64,000 bases of DNA from Deltaproteobacteria bacterium (GTDB lineage: Bacteria; Desulfobacterota; Desulfomonilia; UBA1062). Both the position numbers and the translations under genes were made by a program. The stretch is taken from assembly GCA_018433775.1 (NCBI GenBank), contig JAHDQN010000020.1, positions 1-64,000 on the forward strand. Direction: 5' to 3'. The notes beneath the pieces were generated by a model, which had not been told where the DNA came from, made no database searches, and saw nothing but the letters and a program-made list of their open reading frames with translations. This document shows, one piece after another, positions 47,152-55,439 of the stretch. Each line of letters starts with the position of its first letter. The first letter of the stretch is position 1.

Positions 47152-47418
47152 TTAGAGGACCAGGAGGATATCCTCATGGGTGCCCAGCGCATCGGACAGG
47201 CCGCGGCGGTCCTCGTCGCTCAGCACACGGAGCTCCAGGTTCATGCAGTGGTACCGATTGTACCGGCTGCTCCGGGAAGGCTCCAGCGTGTAATCTCGGC
47301 CGGCGGCGATCAGGGCGACCGCGCGACGGATGGCGTCCTGGCTCTTCCCGAAGAGCTTATAGACCCAGGTACAGGGATATTCGATATGGGGCCTATCCGT
47401 GCGGAGAAAACGTGCCAT
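47152..47418 (-). CDS. DUF493 (YbeD-like) protein
   Basis: 88 aa. Matches the DUF493/UPF0250 plan: IEYPCTWVYKLFGKS at the N-terminus, YTLEPSRSSRYNRYHCMNLEL in the middle and LSDALGTHEDILLVL at the end. Function of the family is poorly known (an ACT-like fold in E. coli YbeD). ATG 47418 has no clear ribosome site; the frame is open far upstream without conserved content. Confidence 0.8.
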   Translation of the reverse strand: MARFLRTDRPHIEYPCTWVYKLFGKSQDAIRRAVALIAAGRDYTLEPSRSSRYNRYHCMNLELRVLSDEDRRGLSDALGTHEDILLVL

Positions 47419-48173
47419 GCGCGAAACGGTAACCCTGCTGCACCGCGAATGCAATGACAAAAGTCCGGGGCCTGGGGAAAGACTACCTCCGGGATGCCCC
47501 CGCATCGCCCCGAGCGGGCTTGCACTATGCAGGAAAGCAACCTCTTGATATTCATATCCCTCCGATATATATCTTGGAATACTCTGTATGGACGTACGAT
47601 CTATTATCCCGGGTTTTTCATGGACGCGAGCACGACGGGCCATGATCTTAAAAACGGCCTCTTGGCTCTCGTTCTCCTTTTCCTCCGGGCTCGGCTGCGG
47701 TCCTATCTACCCCGCCCGGGAGAAAATGGGGAAAGACGGCCTCATCACCCTGGAGATGCAGGCGCCCGGCGGCACCCCGAATCGCAGGGCATGCCCTGTC
47801 GCCGAAAGGGGCAGGCAGGAGTTCCTGTCGTCGATCAGGAAGCCCTTTCCGGGAGCGCCTGCGATACGCCTGCATGATGCGTCTGTTCCTCTTTGCCCGC
47901 ATCCGCATGGAGAGCGCACCCGTCCCGCCCATGAGCATCCGGAGCCCGTGAAGGGAATACCGGCACGGCTCCTGCAGATCGAGCCGGAGATCGTACAATA
48001 CGCCGACAGGTTTAAAGTTCTTGTGCTTGTAAGGTCCGGACGGCGTCTTCTTGCAGACCTCGCCCGCAACACGGGCACGGGTTGCCGGACAGATCGATCA
48101 GGACCGCTGAAGGCGCGGAGTGATCCGGGCCGCGGGCGACATATCAATGACTGATTCATAAAGGAGGTGAATC
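47419..48173. other. long intergenic region, no gene accepted
   Basis: 755 bases. Overlapping frames on both strands (for example 47588-48154 plus and 47648-47998 minus) have low-complexity Arg-rich products and no ribosome sites. The last bases hold the AAGGAGGTG ribosome site of the next gene. Confidence 0.4.
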
Positions 48174-49247
48174 ATGAAGGTGCTGGCACTGAACGGGAGT
48201 CCGAGAAGTGACGGGATGAGCAAATCCAAGATCATGCTCAACGCACTGGTGGAGGGAATGCGGGAGGCCGGGGCCGAGGTGGACGTGGTGGATCTGCGGG
48301 AGAAAAAGATCCGGACGTGCAGGGGCTGCATGTGCTGCTGGACCACCACCCCCGGGGTGTGCGCGATCAAGGACGACATGACCGCAGAGCTTTTCCCCAA
48401 GTGGCTGGAGGCCGACCTGGCCGTCTATGCCTTTCCGCTGTACCATTTCACCATCAATGCGGACATGAAGGCCTTTATCGAGCGCACCCTGCCCGTGCTC
48501 CAGCCGTTTTTCATCTCCGTGGGAAATGAGACGCTCCATCCGCTCCGTCACAAGCACCCCCGGGTCGCCTTTCTCTCCGTGGCGGGCTTCCCCGAACACT
48601 CGGTCTTCGACCAGCTCTCGTCCTGGGTCAGGTTCCTGTACGGCCGCTTCGGGATACTCGCGGCCGAGATCTACCGGCCCATGGCCGAGGCACTGACCAC
48701 CCCCTCGCTGAGGCACAAGGCGGCCGAGATCCTGGACGCGACCCGCCGGGCGGGCATGGAAATCGTGGAGCAGGGCACGGTCTCGGATGAGACAGTATCG
48801 CGGATCACCCGGGACATGCACGACGATCCCCGGCTCTTCCTCCAGGCGGGCGACATGATGTGGAAAACCTGCATCCGCGAGGGTGTCACGGTGCGCGAGT
48901 TCCACGAGAAGGGCCTCGTGCCAAGGCCGGAAAACCCCGGCGAGTTCATGACGCTCATGCGGGCGGCATTCGTGCCCGAGGCGGCTCAAGACATAAACGC
49001 GGTCATCCAGTTCGACTTCAGCGGCAGGCACGAGGGATCATACCGTCTCATCATGGAAAACGGCGCGATCCAGGCGGCAGAGGGCGCGGCGGAATCGCCC
49101 GGTCTCACCATCCGGAGCGATTTCGACCTGTGGATGGATATCCTGTGCAACAGGGCCGACGGCCAGCAGATGTTTCTGGAGCAGAAGTACACGGCCCGGG
49201 GGGATCTCGCTCTCCTGACGCGCATGAAAGAACTCTTCGGGGGATAA
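48174..49247 (+). CDS. flavodoxin-fold NAD(P)H oxidoreductase fused to SCP2 sterol-carrier domain
   Basis: 357 aa. Residues 1-200 are a flavodoxin-like FMN reductase with LNGSPRSDGMSKSK and FPLYHFTI; the loop CRGCMCCWTTTPGVC (about residues 48-62) resembles the compact cluster motif of iron-sulfur flavoproteins. Residues about 255-357 look like an SCP2 lipid-binding domain (VIQFDFSGRHEGSYRLIMENG, LTIRSDFDLWMDI). Possibly a flavin reductase acting on a hydrophobic ligand. Strong AAGGAGGTGAATC ribosome site; single gene. Confidence 0.8.
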   Translation: MKVLALNGSPRSDGMSKSKIMLNALVEGMREAGAEVDVVDLREKKIRTCRGCMCCWTTTPGVCAIKDDMTAELFPKWLEADLAVYAFPLYHFTINADMKAFIERTLPVLQPFFISVGNETLHPLRHKHPRVAFLSVAGFPEHSVFDQLSSWVRFLYGRFGILAAEIYRPMAEALTTPSLRHKAAEILDATRRAGMEIVEQGTVSDETVSRITRDMHDDPRLFLQAGDMMWKTCIREGVTVREFHEKGLVPRPENPGEFMTLMRAAFVPEAAQDINAVIQFDFSGRHEGSYRLIMENGAIQAAEGAAESPGLTIRSDFDLWMDILCNRADGQQMFLEQKYTARGDLALLTRMKELFGG

Positions 49248-49373
49248 TCACGTTCCGGGGATTCCTCAGTAGGGCTCTCGAATCCATCACGGTAGTGACA
49301 GCCGTGGCATGTTCGTTGCATTTTTCATCCTCACGGACAATCCTCTCATAGGGATCAAAGAGGGAGCGACCGG

Positions 49374-49484
49374 CCCCGGCGTGATCACGGCCGGGGAAGG
49401 GCGGAACGGATTCCTTCTACAGCCACGACCCTTACCAGACGCCCCAAACCCCGGCATGCGGCAATAGCCGGGTGCATGCCGGGG
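49374..49484. terminator. two strong hairpins downstream of the flavodoxin-SCP2 gene
   Basis: CCCCGGC / GCCGGGG around a GTGATCACG loop at 49374-49396, and a perfect 11-base stem CCCCGGCATGC / GCATGCCGGGG with an inner GGC/GCC at 49449-49484. No T tracts. The surrounding gap 49248-49724 shows no gene. Confidence 0.45.
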
Positions 49485-49724
49485 CAGCTTCCGGCCCGGC
49501 GTATTTCTTTACGCTGATCCTGTGGGACAGGACCGTCCTTTTCCGCGGTACGCTTGGGAAAAAAGGCCCCTGTGCAGAGAAGGCGGCAGTGCCGGACAGG
49601 TCCCGCATCCATCAGAGGCTGCATCAGGGCCGCATCCGGTATATCCCGGGGTTTCAATGGAGATGCCTGGCAGCGGGCTCGGGAGGGCCGAAGGATCAAT
49701 GCCTTCGAGCGAGGAGAACGAGAG

Positions 49725-50591
49725 ATGAGCGAGAAAAAGAGAAAACAGACATTCCCTCCGCAGCACCAGGACCGGCATCCGGGCCGCCGCACGGAAACCA
49801 GCCCCAGGCCGGAGACGGAGAAAGAGGACTATCGTCCGGCGGACAAGCTCTCGGGCAGGGTGGCCCTGATTACCGGGGGAGACAGCGGGATCGGGCGCGC
49901 GGTTGCAATCCTGTTCGCGCGGGAAGGCGCCGACGTGAGCATCGTCTATCTGAACGAGCACGAGGATGCACAGAACACCCTCTCCGAGGTGGAAAAATAC
50001 GGGCGCTTCTGCCTGCTGACGGCCGGGGATGTGGGTGACGAGGACTTCTGCCAAGAGGCGCTCCGGAGGACCGCTGAGCGCTTCGGCCGGATCGACATCC
50101 TGGTGAACAACGCATCCGAGCAGCACATCCACCGGGACCTCCAGGACATCAGCGCGGACGAATGGCTCCGGACCTTCAAGTCGAATATCTTCGGCATGTT
50201 CTTTATGGCCAAGCACGCCCTGACCTACCTGAAGAGCGGGGGTACGATCATCAACACCGCATCGGTGGTCGCCTACACCGGGCACCCGACCCTGATCGAC
50301 TATGCATCCACCAAGGGGGCGATCGTGGCATTCACCCGCTCTCTGGCCATCAACCTGGCCGACAAGGGAATCCGGGTGAACGCCGTAGCCCCCGGGCCGA
50401 TCTGGACTCCGCTCGTTCCTTCGTCGTTCAGCGAAGAGCACGTGGCCTCTTTCGGGCTCAACACCCCCATGGGCCGTGCGGGCCAGCCGAGCGAGGTAGC
50501 CCCCTGCTACGTCTTCCTGGCGTCGGAGGATGCATCCTATATGACCGGACAGGTCCTGCACCCGAACGGCGGGAGGATCGTGAACGGGTAG
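49725..50591 (+). CDS. short-chain dehydrogenase/reductase
   Basis: 288 aa NAD(P)-dependent SDR. Cofactor motif TGGDSGIGRA (about residue 50), NNAS, and the catalytic YASTKGA (about residue 196) are intact. The ~40-residue charged N-terminal extension (KQTFPPQHQDRHPGRR) is typical of the YghA/YdaD-like, stress-associated SDR group. ATG 49725 follows GAGGAG. DUF2267 gene 55 bases downstream; with hemerythrin these look like a stress-response neighbourhood. Confidence 0.92.
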   Translation: MSEKKRKQTFPPQHQDRHPGRRTETSPRPETEKEDYRPADKLSGRVALITGGDSGIGRAVAILFAREGADVSIVYLNEHEDAQNTLSEVEKYGRFCLLTAGDVGDEDFCQEALRRTAERFGRIDILVNNASEQHIHRDLQDISADEWLRTFKSNIFGMFFMAKHALTYLKSGGTIINTASVVAYTGHPTLIDYASTKGAIVAFTRSLAINLADKGIRVNAVAPGPIWTPLVPSSFSEEHVASFGLNTPMGRAGQPSEVAPCYVFLASEDASYMTGQVLHPNGGRIVNG

Positions 50592-50646
50592 GAGAACCCT
50601 TTTTAAGGGGTGCCTGCCTTAAGAGTGCTAAAAAAGGAGTGTTGCC

Positions 50647-51072
50647 ATGACCACCACAGGAATTGACGGACTCGAAAGGACCATTCACCAGACCAATGAA
50701 TGGATACGGGACATAATGGACGAAATGGGCACACAAGACCGCAACGAGGCATATCTCGCCCTGAACTCCACCCTGCACGCCCTGCGCGACAGGCTCGTGG
50801 TGGACGAGGCGGTGGACCTGGGCGCCCAGCTCCCCATGCTCATCAGGGGTCTGTACTACGAGGGGTACGACCCCTCGGACAAGCCTGCCAAGGCGCGCCA
50901 TAAAGACGAATTCTTCGCGCTCATGAAGAGAGACCTCGCCCGGACACCGGGAGTGGATCCCGAGCGGGCTGCTCGAGGTGTCTTTTCCGTCCTGGAAAAG
51001 AGAATCTCCAAAGGGGAGATCAAGGACGTGAAAAACATGCTGCCGGGGGATGTCAGGGAAATCTGGCACTAA
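50647..51072 (+). CDS. DUF2267 protein
   Basis: 141 aa helical cytoplasmic protein of the DUF2267 family: AYLALNSTLHALRDRLVVDEAVDLGAQLP and the GYDPSDKP turn are diagnostic. Family function unknown; often found with general-stress genes. AAAGGAG ribosome site; follows the SDR by 55 bases and is probably co-transcribed. Confidence 0.88.
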   Translation: MTTTGIDGLERTIHQTNEWIRDIMDEMGTQDRNEAYLALNSTLHALRDRLVVDEAVDLGAQLPMLIRGLYYEGYDPSDKPAKARHKDEFFALMKRDLARTPGVDPERAARGVFSVLEKRISKGEIKDVKNMLPGDVREIWH

Positions 51073-51081
51073 CGCACCCTT

Positions 51082-51151
51082 CGGCCGGTCGTGAGCACTG
51101 TCGGGGGATCCTTGTCCGTGAATCCTCCCTGTGAGTCTCCACGACCGGCCG
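51082..51151. repeat. 12-base inverted repeat past the DUF2267 gene
   Basis: CGGCCGGTCGTG (51082-51093) and CACGACCGGCCG (51140-51151) are perfectly complementary with 46 bases between. It begins 9 bases after the stop, so it may end the SDR-DUF2267 transcript, but a loop this long is unusual. The rest of the gap to 51390 shows nothing. Confidence 0.5.
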
Positions 51152-51390
51152 GTCACACGGGCACCCGGCAGGGAGAGGAAAGAGGGCCGGTCCAAAAGGG
51201 CCTCGGCACCGGAAGCCGGAGCACGGAAAGCCCGGCGCGGCGGTCCACGGACCGTTCTTCCCCCTCCTGACGCAACCCTTTCTTCGCCGAGAGAAGACCA
51301 GGAGGTCCAAAGGCACGATCCCGCACAATCAGGGGGATGAATGAGACTTGGATAAAAGCACGGCAATAACCTCGACAAGGGAGAAAATCA

Positions 51391-51810
51391 ATGGACGTCT
51401 ACTCGGTGCTCAAAAACGATCATGACAGAATCAGACGTATGTTCTCGGAGTTCATGGAAAAGAAGGAGCAGGTGGGAATAGAGATGTTCTCTCAGTTGAA
51501 GAACAGGCTCGATGCCCACATGAAGGCCGAAGAAAGCTTTTTCTACCCGGTCCTCGAACAGGAGCGGAGCACCCATGAGCCCGCCCTGGAATCGATTGAG
51601 GAGCATCACGTCACCAAGCTCCTGCTGGGAGAGCTCGACGGTCTGTCTCTCAGCGATGAGCACTGGATGCCCAAAATGAAGGTGCTCAAGGAGGTGACGG
51701 AACATCACCTCGAAGAGGAGGAGAGCACGATCTTCGAGCAGGCCCGCAAGGCTGTGAGCGAGCAGCAGGCCCACGATATCGGACAGGCGGTCGGCAAGAC
51801 CATCCAGTAG
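51391..51810 (+). CDS. hemerythrin-like protein
   Basis: 139 aa four-helix hemerythrin domain. Iron-ligand pattern: His in LKNDHDRIR (residue 11), HMKAEESFFYP (H about 51, E about 55), EEHHVTK and EHHLEEEES. Binds oxygen or NO in anaerobes; possibly repair of stress damage. AAGGGAGA precedes the ATG. Converges with the membrane-protein gene. Confidence 0.9.
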   Translation: MDVYSVLKNDHDRIRRMFSEFMEKKEQVGIEMFSQLKNRLDAHMKAEESFFYPVLEQERSTHEPALESIEEHHVTKLLLGELDGLSLSDEHWMPKMKVLKEVTEHHLEEEESTIFEQARKAVSEQQAHDIGQAVGKTIQ

Positions 51811-51964
51811 GCCCCTTTTTCCGGGCGGGAAACACGATGTCTTTGGAACCCCGGCGGAAACAACTCCTGCCCGAAGCGGTTCATGAAACGGTATATGGGA
51901 GTGATTCCCCCGGCACCGGGAGCCTGCGACCGGCATGGGAAGCGGGACGTGCCTGAAGGCCTCA

Positions 51965-52630
51965 TCACTGGAACATATTCACGAGCCTGCCCGCAAATGC
52001 CGTCCCGCTCAGGAGATCCGAGATCCCGACCGCGAGGACCGCGACCAGACTCAGCAGCACCGGACTCAAGCCGGTCAGGCCGAGGACGCCCAGTGTCACG
52101 GCGGCCACCCCGATGAGCACCTGCACGCCGGCGGCGGCCGATATGGCCTGCCTGGCTATTTCCCGGGCGATCTTGCGCGACTCGATCCTTTCCACCAGGA
52201 GCATATTCATCCGGGCGGTGATGCCGCTCCCCAGGATGAGGGCGCCGCCGAGCACGACGACCGCAGCAGGCAGCAGGACCAGGGGGTAGATATTCAGGAG
52301 CGAGAGTATCCCCAGGACAATGCCTGTCACGCCTCCGATGAACTCGGCCGTCATGCCGCCGCCCAGTTCCGCGCTCCCGATCCGGCCTGCAGAGGCATCG
52401 TGAATCAGGGCGGAGAATCTGCCGGCAATGGCCCCCCCCTGTAGCATGAGAGCGGAGCCCGCCGTGATCGTTGCCACACAAAGGAGGATCTGTGGGAATA
52501 CACCGGTGAGCGCGATCACCGCGATGGTGGCCGCACCAGCCCCCACCACTCCCTCCGCGACCGACCCTACGGCGATCTTCTGCGCGGCGCGCGATTCGCG
52601 GGGCTCGGGTATTTCCGTTTCATCCGGCAT
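51965..52630 (-). CDS. Gly/Ala-rich membrane protein of unknown family
   Basis: 221 aa with about five hydrophobic segments (about 30-50, 55-75, 100-140 as a pair, 165-185, 190-210) and a charged N-terminus (PDETEIPEPRESRAAQ). Two halves resemble each other in spacing (GVVGAGAATIAVIALTG and GVAAVTLGVLGLTG), perhaps an internal duplication. No family recognised. Acid-stress HdeD-like proteins have a comparable build, but this is only a guess. Confidence 0.7.
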   Translation of the reverse strand: MPDETEIPEPRESRAAQKIAVGSVAEGVVGAGAATIAVIALTGVFPQILLCVATITAGSALMLQGGAIAGRFSALIHDASAGRIGSAELGGGMTAEFIGGVTGIVLGILSLLNIYPLVLLPAAVVVLGGALILGSGITARMNMLLVERIESRKIAREIARQAISAAAGVQVLIGVAAVTLGVLGLTGLSPVLLSLVAVLAVGISDLLSGTAFAGRLVNMFQ

Positions 52631-53058
52631 ATCGGTCCGCCTCTCTTCCGTAAGACGCCCTTTCCTTTAAACGCCCCTCGAAGATTCTCCAGTATCTTCT
52701 CCCCCCGTGTTCTCGAAAAAATGTCCGGGGGAAAGCGGAGGTTCAGAGGGTCTTTTCTTCAAACCTCTCTGCCGGGATGGTCAGAGGTGTTCGCATAAAC
52801 AGAGGTATGACCTCACGAGGAACCGTATCCGTACGGGCGAAGGGCCGTTTCCGGCCGGTTTGCTCCGCCCATTCGCCTTTTTTTAAGAATCCGTATGAGC
52901 GTGGTGAGGCCACGAGCATGAGATCGAGCCTGCTCTGTGCAGATAACCGTCCTTTCTCCCTCCTGCCAACGGGGAAATCCTCTCGTGTCCTTGTCTCTTG
53001 ATATATAGGTAGCTTTACACCGGCCGATCTCAACCTCGCGCCCGGTATCGGGCCGGGG
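52631..53058. other. intergenic region, weak ORF only
   Basis: 428 bases. A minus-strand 96-residue frame (52743-53033) has no clear ribosome site or family and is not accepted. A small CGTGG-TGAGG-CCACG hairpin sits near 52910. Confidence 0.35.
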
Positions 53059-53880
53059 TCATACGGCGCGGATGCCGAGCCGGTATGACAGGACCGGCTG
53101 ATCGCCCGCGAGGGCGAACCCGGCCCAGTTCAGCCCGCGCCCCACCTCCCTGCCGCAGTACAGGCTATAGCTCCGGGATCCCGCTCCTTCCGGACGCAGC
53201 GAGATACGGACGCCCATGCGCGGACTCCTCAGCTCGGTGTCGAAACCCGCCTCTTCCCAGGCCGGGATGCGGGAGCCCCGCCTCACCCCGGCCCTGGTAC
53301 GCAGGAGGTCGAAGCACTCCCCGTCCGCTTCATTGAGCGCGATGAGCCTGCCCGGTGGCTCCAGCGAACCGTTCATGCGGAAATGGATATCCGGCCCGCA
53401 GATATGGAAGCCCACCCGGCATGACCCGACACCCTGAACCGGGAGAATCCTGCCTTCGGCTGCGCAGGACGAGAGGATCCGGTCATGGATTTTCAGCAGG
53501 CGCGCCTGGTGAGCGGCGTGCCTCATGAAGACCTCGACCAGGTACTCGGATATCTCGGTAAGGCAGGCCGGGGCTCTTTTCCCGGCTATATACCAGGAAA
53601 GCGCCCGGTCCAGGGCGAACACCAGTTGGCCCGACTGACCGCCCGTCCGGGCGAACGAAACCAGGGTCGGGAAAAAGGTCTTCAGGCCTTTCCTGAAGAC
53701 CGGCGTCCCGAAGCCCGCCGATCCACCCGCACATATCCTTCCCCGGATGCGCAGGAAGAGCCCCTTGCCCATGCGGGCGGTCTTGCCCTCCCCTGCCCCG
53801 GGATCGTGCACCAGGGACACCTCGTCCGACATCCTGAACTCAGGCAGGCGCCGGCTCAACAGAAGCTCACCCCCTTCCAC
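53059..53880 (-). CDS. hypothetical protein coupled to a radical SAM gene
   Basis: 273 aa, no signal peptide or membrane span. The middle has an aromatic/Trp-poor beta-rich pattern (VGFHICGPDIHFRMNGSLEPPGRL) and CLTEISEYLVEVFMRHAAHQ. No family recognised. The GTG start lies inside the 3' end of the radical SAM gene (14-base overlap), so its product probably works with that enzyme, perhaps as a substrate-binding or carrier protein. Confidence 0.6.
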   Translation of the reverse strand: MEGGELLLSRRLPEFRMSDEVSLVHDPGAGEGKTARMGKGLFLRIRGRICAGGSAGFGTPVFRKGLKTFFPTLVSFARTGGQSGQLVFALDRALSWYIAGKRAPACLTEISEYLVEVFMRHAAHQARLLKIHDRILSSCAAEGRILPVQGVGSCRVGFHICGPDIHFRMNGSLEPPGRLIALNEADGECFDLLRTRAGVRRGSRIPAWEEAGFDTELRSPRMGVRISLRPEGAGSRSYSLYCGREVGRGLNWAGFALAGDQPVLSYRLGIRAV

Positions 53881-55177
53881 ACGGCCTTGTGCGGGCGGAA
53901 AACCGCTCCCGGGTCTCCGCGATGCGCCTGCGGAGATATTCCTCGTCGAACTCCGAGGAGTAGATCATGCGGTTCTCGTTCTCGTACTGCCAGTCCATAT
54001 CCGAACGGATGCCGCACACCCTTTTGAAAAGCCGCGTCCCTGGCAGCGGAACCGGTATCGTGAAGGAGATGTCGTCGAGTGGGAGGCTCAAGGCCCACTT
54101 CAATGTGGTTTCAATGGTCTCGTACGTCTCTCCGGGATATCCAATCATGAAGAATCCCGCGGTCTGGATGCCCTTTTCGGAAAAGCGCCGCACCGTGAGC
54201 CCGGCCGTCTCCGTGGTGGTGTGCTTGTTCATGAGCCTGAGCACCTCGTCGCTGCCCGACTCCAGACCGAAATAGACTCTGCGGCACCCCGCCTGCTTCA
54301 TGAGCTCGATGTTTCTGTCCGGCACCGGCTCCGCCCGCGAGAGACAGGTCCAGGTCATCTGCAGGTCTTCTTGTATCAGCATCCGGCAGAAGCGGCTCAC
54401 ATGGTCGATATCCAGGGTAAAGCAGTCGTCGGCGACCCACAGTCCGTCGTATCCCCGTGATCGGATGGCCCTGATCTCACGTACGATGCCCTCCATGCCC
54501 CGGGGGCGGAAATATCTCCCGAAGATGGGCTTGGAGCAGAAATCACAGTCATAGGGGCAGCCATAGGTGGTCATGATGCATGCCGGCGAAAAACCCGAGC
54601 GCTCCCTCCAGAACCGCTGATATCCGGCATGATCGAAATCCCGAAGATCGGGTACGGGCAGACGGTCGAGGTCCTTTTTTCTGCTGGGCCTGACAGGGAC
54701 CCGGACCAGTGCGCCGTTTTCCATGAATGAGATCCCCGGATACCGGCCGCTCATCGAGAGTACGTCTTCAAGCCGGCCGGACCTGAGATAGTCGGCACAG
54801 AACCGGGGAAACGACTGCACGGACTCTCCCCTGAACACGACATCGAAGCCGGGGACAAACCGCTCCGGGCTCACCGTGGGCATGGGGCCGCCGCACACCA
54901 GGACCGCACCGGGCAGGCGCTCGCGGATCATGCCGGCAAGTGTCCGGGCATTGTCGATCATGGTGATCGCAACGTACATGCCGACGACCCGGGGCCGGGA
55001 GGCCACCAGCTCGTCCATTGCACGGTCCATGTCCCGGAAGGTCAGGTCCGCCACCTCTACATCCACGCCCCCCTTACGCAGCAATGCACCGAGCTGCGCG
55101 ATGCCGAGCGGATAAAAGAGCATGGTCTCGGGGGCGTGCCGGTATACGTAGGGGTAGACCAGGGCAACCTCGGACAT
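53867..55177 (-). CDS. B12-binding-domain radical SAM protein
   Basis: 436 aa from ATG 55177 (GTG 55204 also in frame). N-terminal Rossmann-like B12-type domain (IAQLGALLRKGGVDVEVADL, VLVCGGPMPT) to about residue 150; radical SAM core with CPYDCDFCS (about residues 205-213) and downstream GLESGSDEVLRLMNK and GYPGETYETIE. Class B methyltransferase-like architecture; the substrate is unknown. It lies upstream of the coupled hypothetical gene and downstream of a second B12-type radical SAM gene. Confidence 0.9.
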   Translation of the reverse strand: MSEVALVYPYVYRHAPETMLFYPLGIAQLGALLRKGGVDVEVADLTFRDMDRAMDELVASRPRVVGMYVAITMIDNARTLAGMIRERLPGAVLVCGGPMPTVSPERFVPGFDVVFRGESVQSFPRFCADYLRSGRLEDVLSMSGRYPGISFMENGALVRVPVRPSRKKDLDRLPVPDLRDFDHAGYQRFWRERSGFSPACIMTTYGCPYDCDFCSKPIFGRYFRPRGMEGIVREIRAIRSRGYDGLWVADDCFTLDIDHVSRFCRMLIQEDLQMTWTCLSRAEPVPDRNIELMKQAGCRRVYFGLESGSDEVLRLMNKHTTTETAGLTVRRFSEKGIQTAGFFMIGYPGETYETIETTLKWALSLPLDDISFTIPVPLPGTRLFKRVCGIRSDMDWQYENENRMIYSSEFDEEYLRRRIAETRERFSARTRPCGRG

Positions 55178-55439
55178 CTCCTGCCGCGCTTCCTTTCCCT
55201 TCACGGTTTTTTTGGTGAATGATCTGATATCCCTCTGATATCAATGGCTGTCAGCCGCATCATCGATCAGAAGCCGCATCGAGAAAGATAATAGCCGCCC
55301 GGAGGATAATATCAACCAGGGTGTGCCCGCGCGGAGCGCGGGGTCTGCGCGCTCGGCGGCCGGGGACACGCCGGGGGCGTCGTGAAGAAACCGCCCGGTC
55401 CCCAGGCCGGAGAGATCCTTTAACCTCGGCGTGTATTGT

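Noticed and set aside
47588-48154. 188-residue plus-strand ORF in the long gap before the flavodoxin-SCP2 gene
   Set aside because: Arg/Pro-rich, no ribosome site or motif; likely non-coding.
52743-53033. 96-residue minus-strand ORF in the gap after the membrane protein
   Set aside because: No ribosome site, no family, and an overlapping plus-strand frame of similar quality.
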